Assembly (NCBI RefSeq): GCF_000737595.1
Contig: NZ_CP006271.1
Span: 930,001 to 994,000 of the forward strand
DNA: 64,000 bases
Direction: 5' to 3'
DNA from: Synechococcus sp. KORDI-52
GTDB lineage: Bacteria; Cyanobacteriota; Cyanobacteriia; PCC-6307; Cyanobiaceae
Shown here: positions 63,538 to 64,000 of the stretch, in pieces
Numbering within the stretch: position 1 is the first letter of the stretch
Layout: each line of letters starts with the position of its first letter
Translations under genes and position numbers: made by a program
Notes under the pieces: model-generated
Database searches by the model: none
Seen by the model: the letters and a program-made list of their open reading frames with translations, nothing else
What the model was told of the DNA's origin: nothing

Positions 63538-64000
63538 TCAGGGCAGGAGTGGTTGGAGATCTTGCTCCAGGGCTTTGGGCCAGCGCAGCAGCCAGTGGTG
63601 CACCACGGGATCCCTTTCGGCCAGGCGCTGCAGTAGCGCTCCGGGTTGACCGCCACGTCGTCGCAGCAATTGCTGTGCCACCAGACGCCCTGTTTGGCGG
63701 CTGGCGTGCACCGCCAGGGCCGCCTGGGCCAGGGCCACGGGAGCGGCTGGAGCCAAACTGCCGCCTCCGCTCACCGGCACCAGCAGCAACAGTGCCTGCT
63801 TGAGGGCCGCCAGCCCCAGCTGAACGCCGCCGAGCAGGGCGTTGTGGCTGGAGAGTCGGGTGAGCAGCACTCGTGCCGCTGCTGGCGTCATCGGCAGGTT
63901 GTACAGGCGGCTGAGCTGCAGCACCAGGGCGGTGTCACAGGCGATGCCGCCGGCCATGTCCAGGGCCATCACCGGGTTCACGGCCACACCGGTGGCCTTG
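63538..64000 (-). CDS. DUF697 / YcjF-like membrane protein (C-terminal part only)
   Basis: About 154 codons are present and the gene continues beyond the right edge. Visible are MALDMAGGIACDTALVLQLS, RLYNLPMTPAAARVLLTRLS and an alanine-rich helical region (LKQALLLLVPVSGGGSLAPA). The VDMAGG...LV..Ls..Yg.p.t...A..Ll pattern is the DUF697 (YcjF/GTPase-associated) tail, typically C-terminal to a GTPase domain. The stop is 1 bp from the nadD start, so it lies upstream in the same operon. GTPase domain cannot be seen. Confidence 0.75.
   Translation of the reverse strand, partial: KATGVAVNPVMALDMAGGIACDTALVLQLSRLYNLPMTPAAARVLLTRLSSHNALLGGVQLGLAALKQALLLLVPVSGGGSLAPAAPVALAQAALAVHASRQTGRLVAQQLLRRRGGQPGALLQRLAERDPVVHHWLLRWPKALEQDLQPLLP

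Overview
The window looks like chromosome of a marine picocyanobacterium, most likely a marine Synechococcus. The reasons are an apcE-apcABC allophycocyanin block, the cyanobacterial two-cluster ATP synthase order with both b and b', a CcdA/Ccs1 (system II) cytochrome c maturation pair, PAP/fibrillin and DUF2808 proteins, and a permuted two-piece tmRNA whose tag reads ANNIVRFSRQAAPVAA. No insertion sequence, integrase or CRISPR array was seen.

Layout. 0-12 kb is housekeeping: accC, tRNA-Leu(GAG), an LpxB-related protein, msrB, a PRC-barrel protein, smc, two small membrane proteins, a CPA1 antiporter and a THUMP-domain rRNA methyltransferase, ending at the permuted ssrA. 12.3-18 kb is sparse: a few short conserved-looking genes (2TM protein, cupin, two lipoproteins) lie among long stretches without clear genes that contain terminator-like hairpins and candidate micro-proteins. 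18-21 kb holds small cyanobacterial genes and a frameshifted Nif11-like gene.

20.9-38.7 kb is a surface-polysaccharide region. A leftward operon (neuA, three related glycosyltransferase-like genes, a CBS-NeuB-SAF-TIM-barrel fusion, three sulfotransferases) should make and activate a nonulosonic (sialic-acid-like) sugar and a sulfated glycan. Diverging from it is kpsC, then kpsS carrying an extra C-terminal acyltransferase-like domain, then a free-standing PlsC-like acyltransferase. A leftward trio converges on these: an OlsB-like GNAT N-acyltransferase, a dedicated ACP and a FabF-type ketosynthase. A Wza-type export protein follows. The co-location suggests a capsule whose lipid anchor is built or remodelled by dedicated acyl machinery. 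This is the most interesting inference in the window.

38.7-45.6 kb returns to core genes: purB, glnB, queF, ccs1, ccdA, ftsW and a TlyA-type methyltransferase. 45.6-50.3 kb is the phycobilisome core. 50.4-57.3 kb has a methyltransferase and the atp1-atpB-E-G-F-H-A-C operon, closed by a terminator. 57.3-64 kb carries a 2OG-Fe oxygenase, a ferredoxin, DUF3326 and YchJ proteins, alanine dehydrogenase, and the NAD genes nadE-nadD with a truncated DUF697 protein at the right edge.
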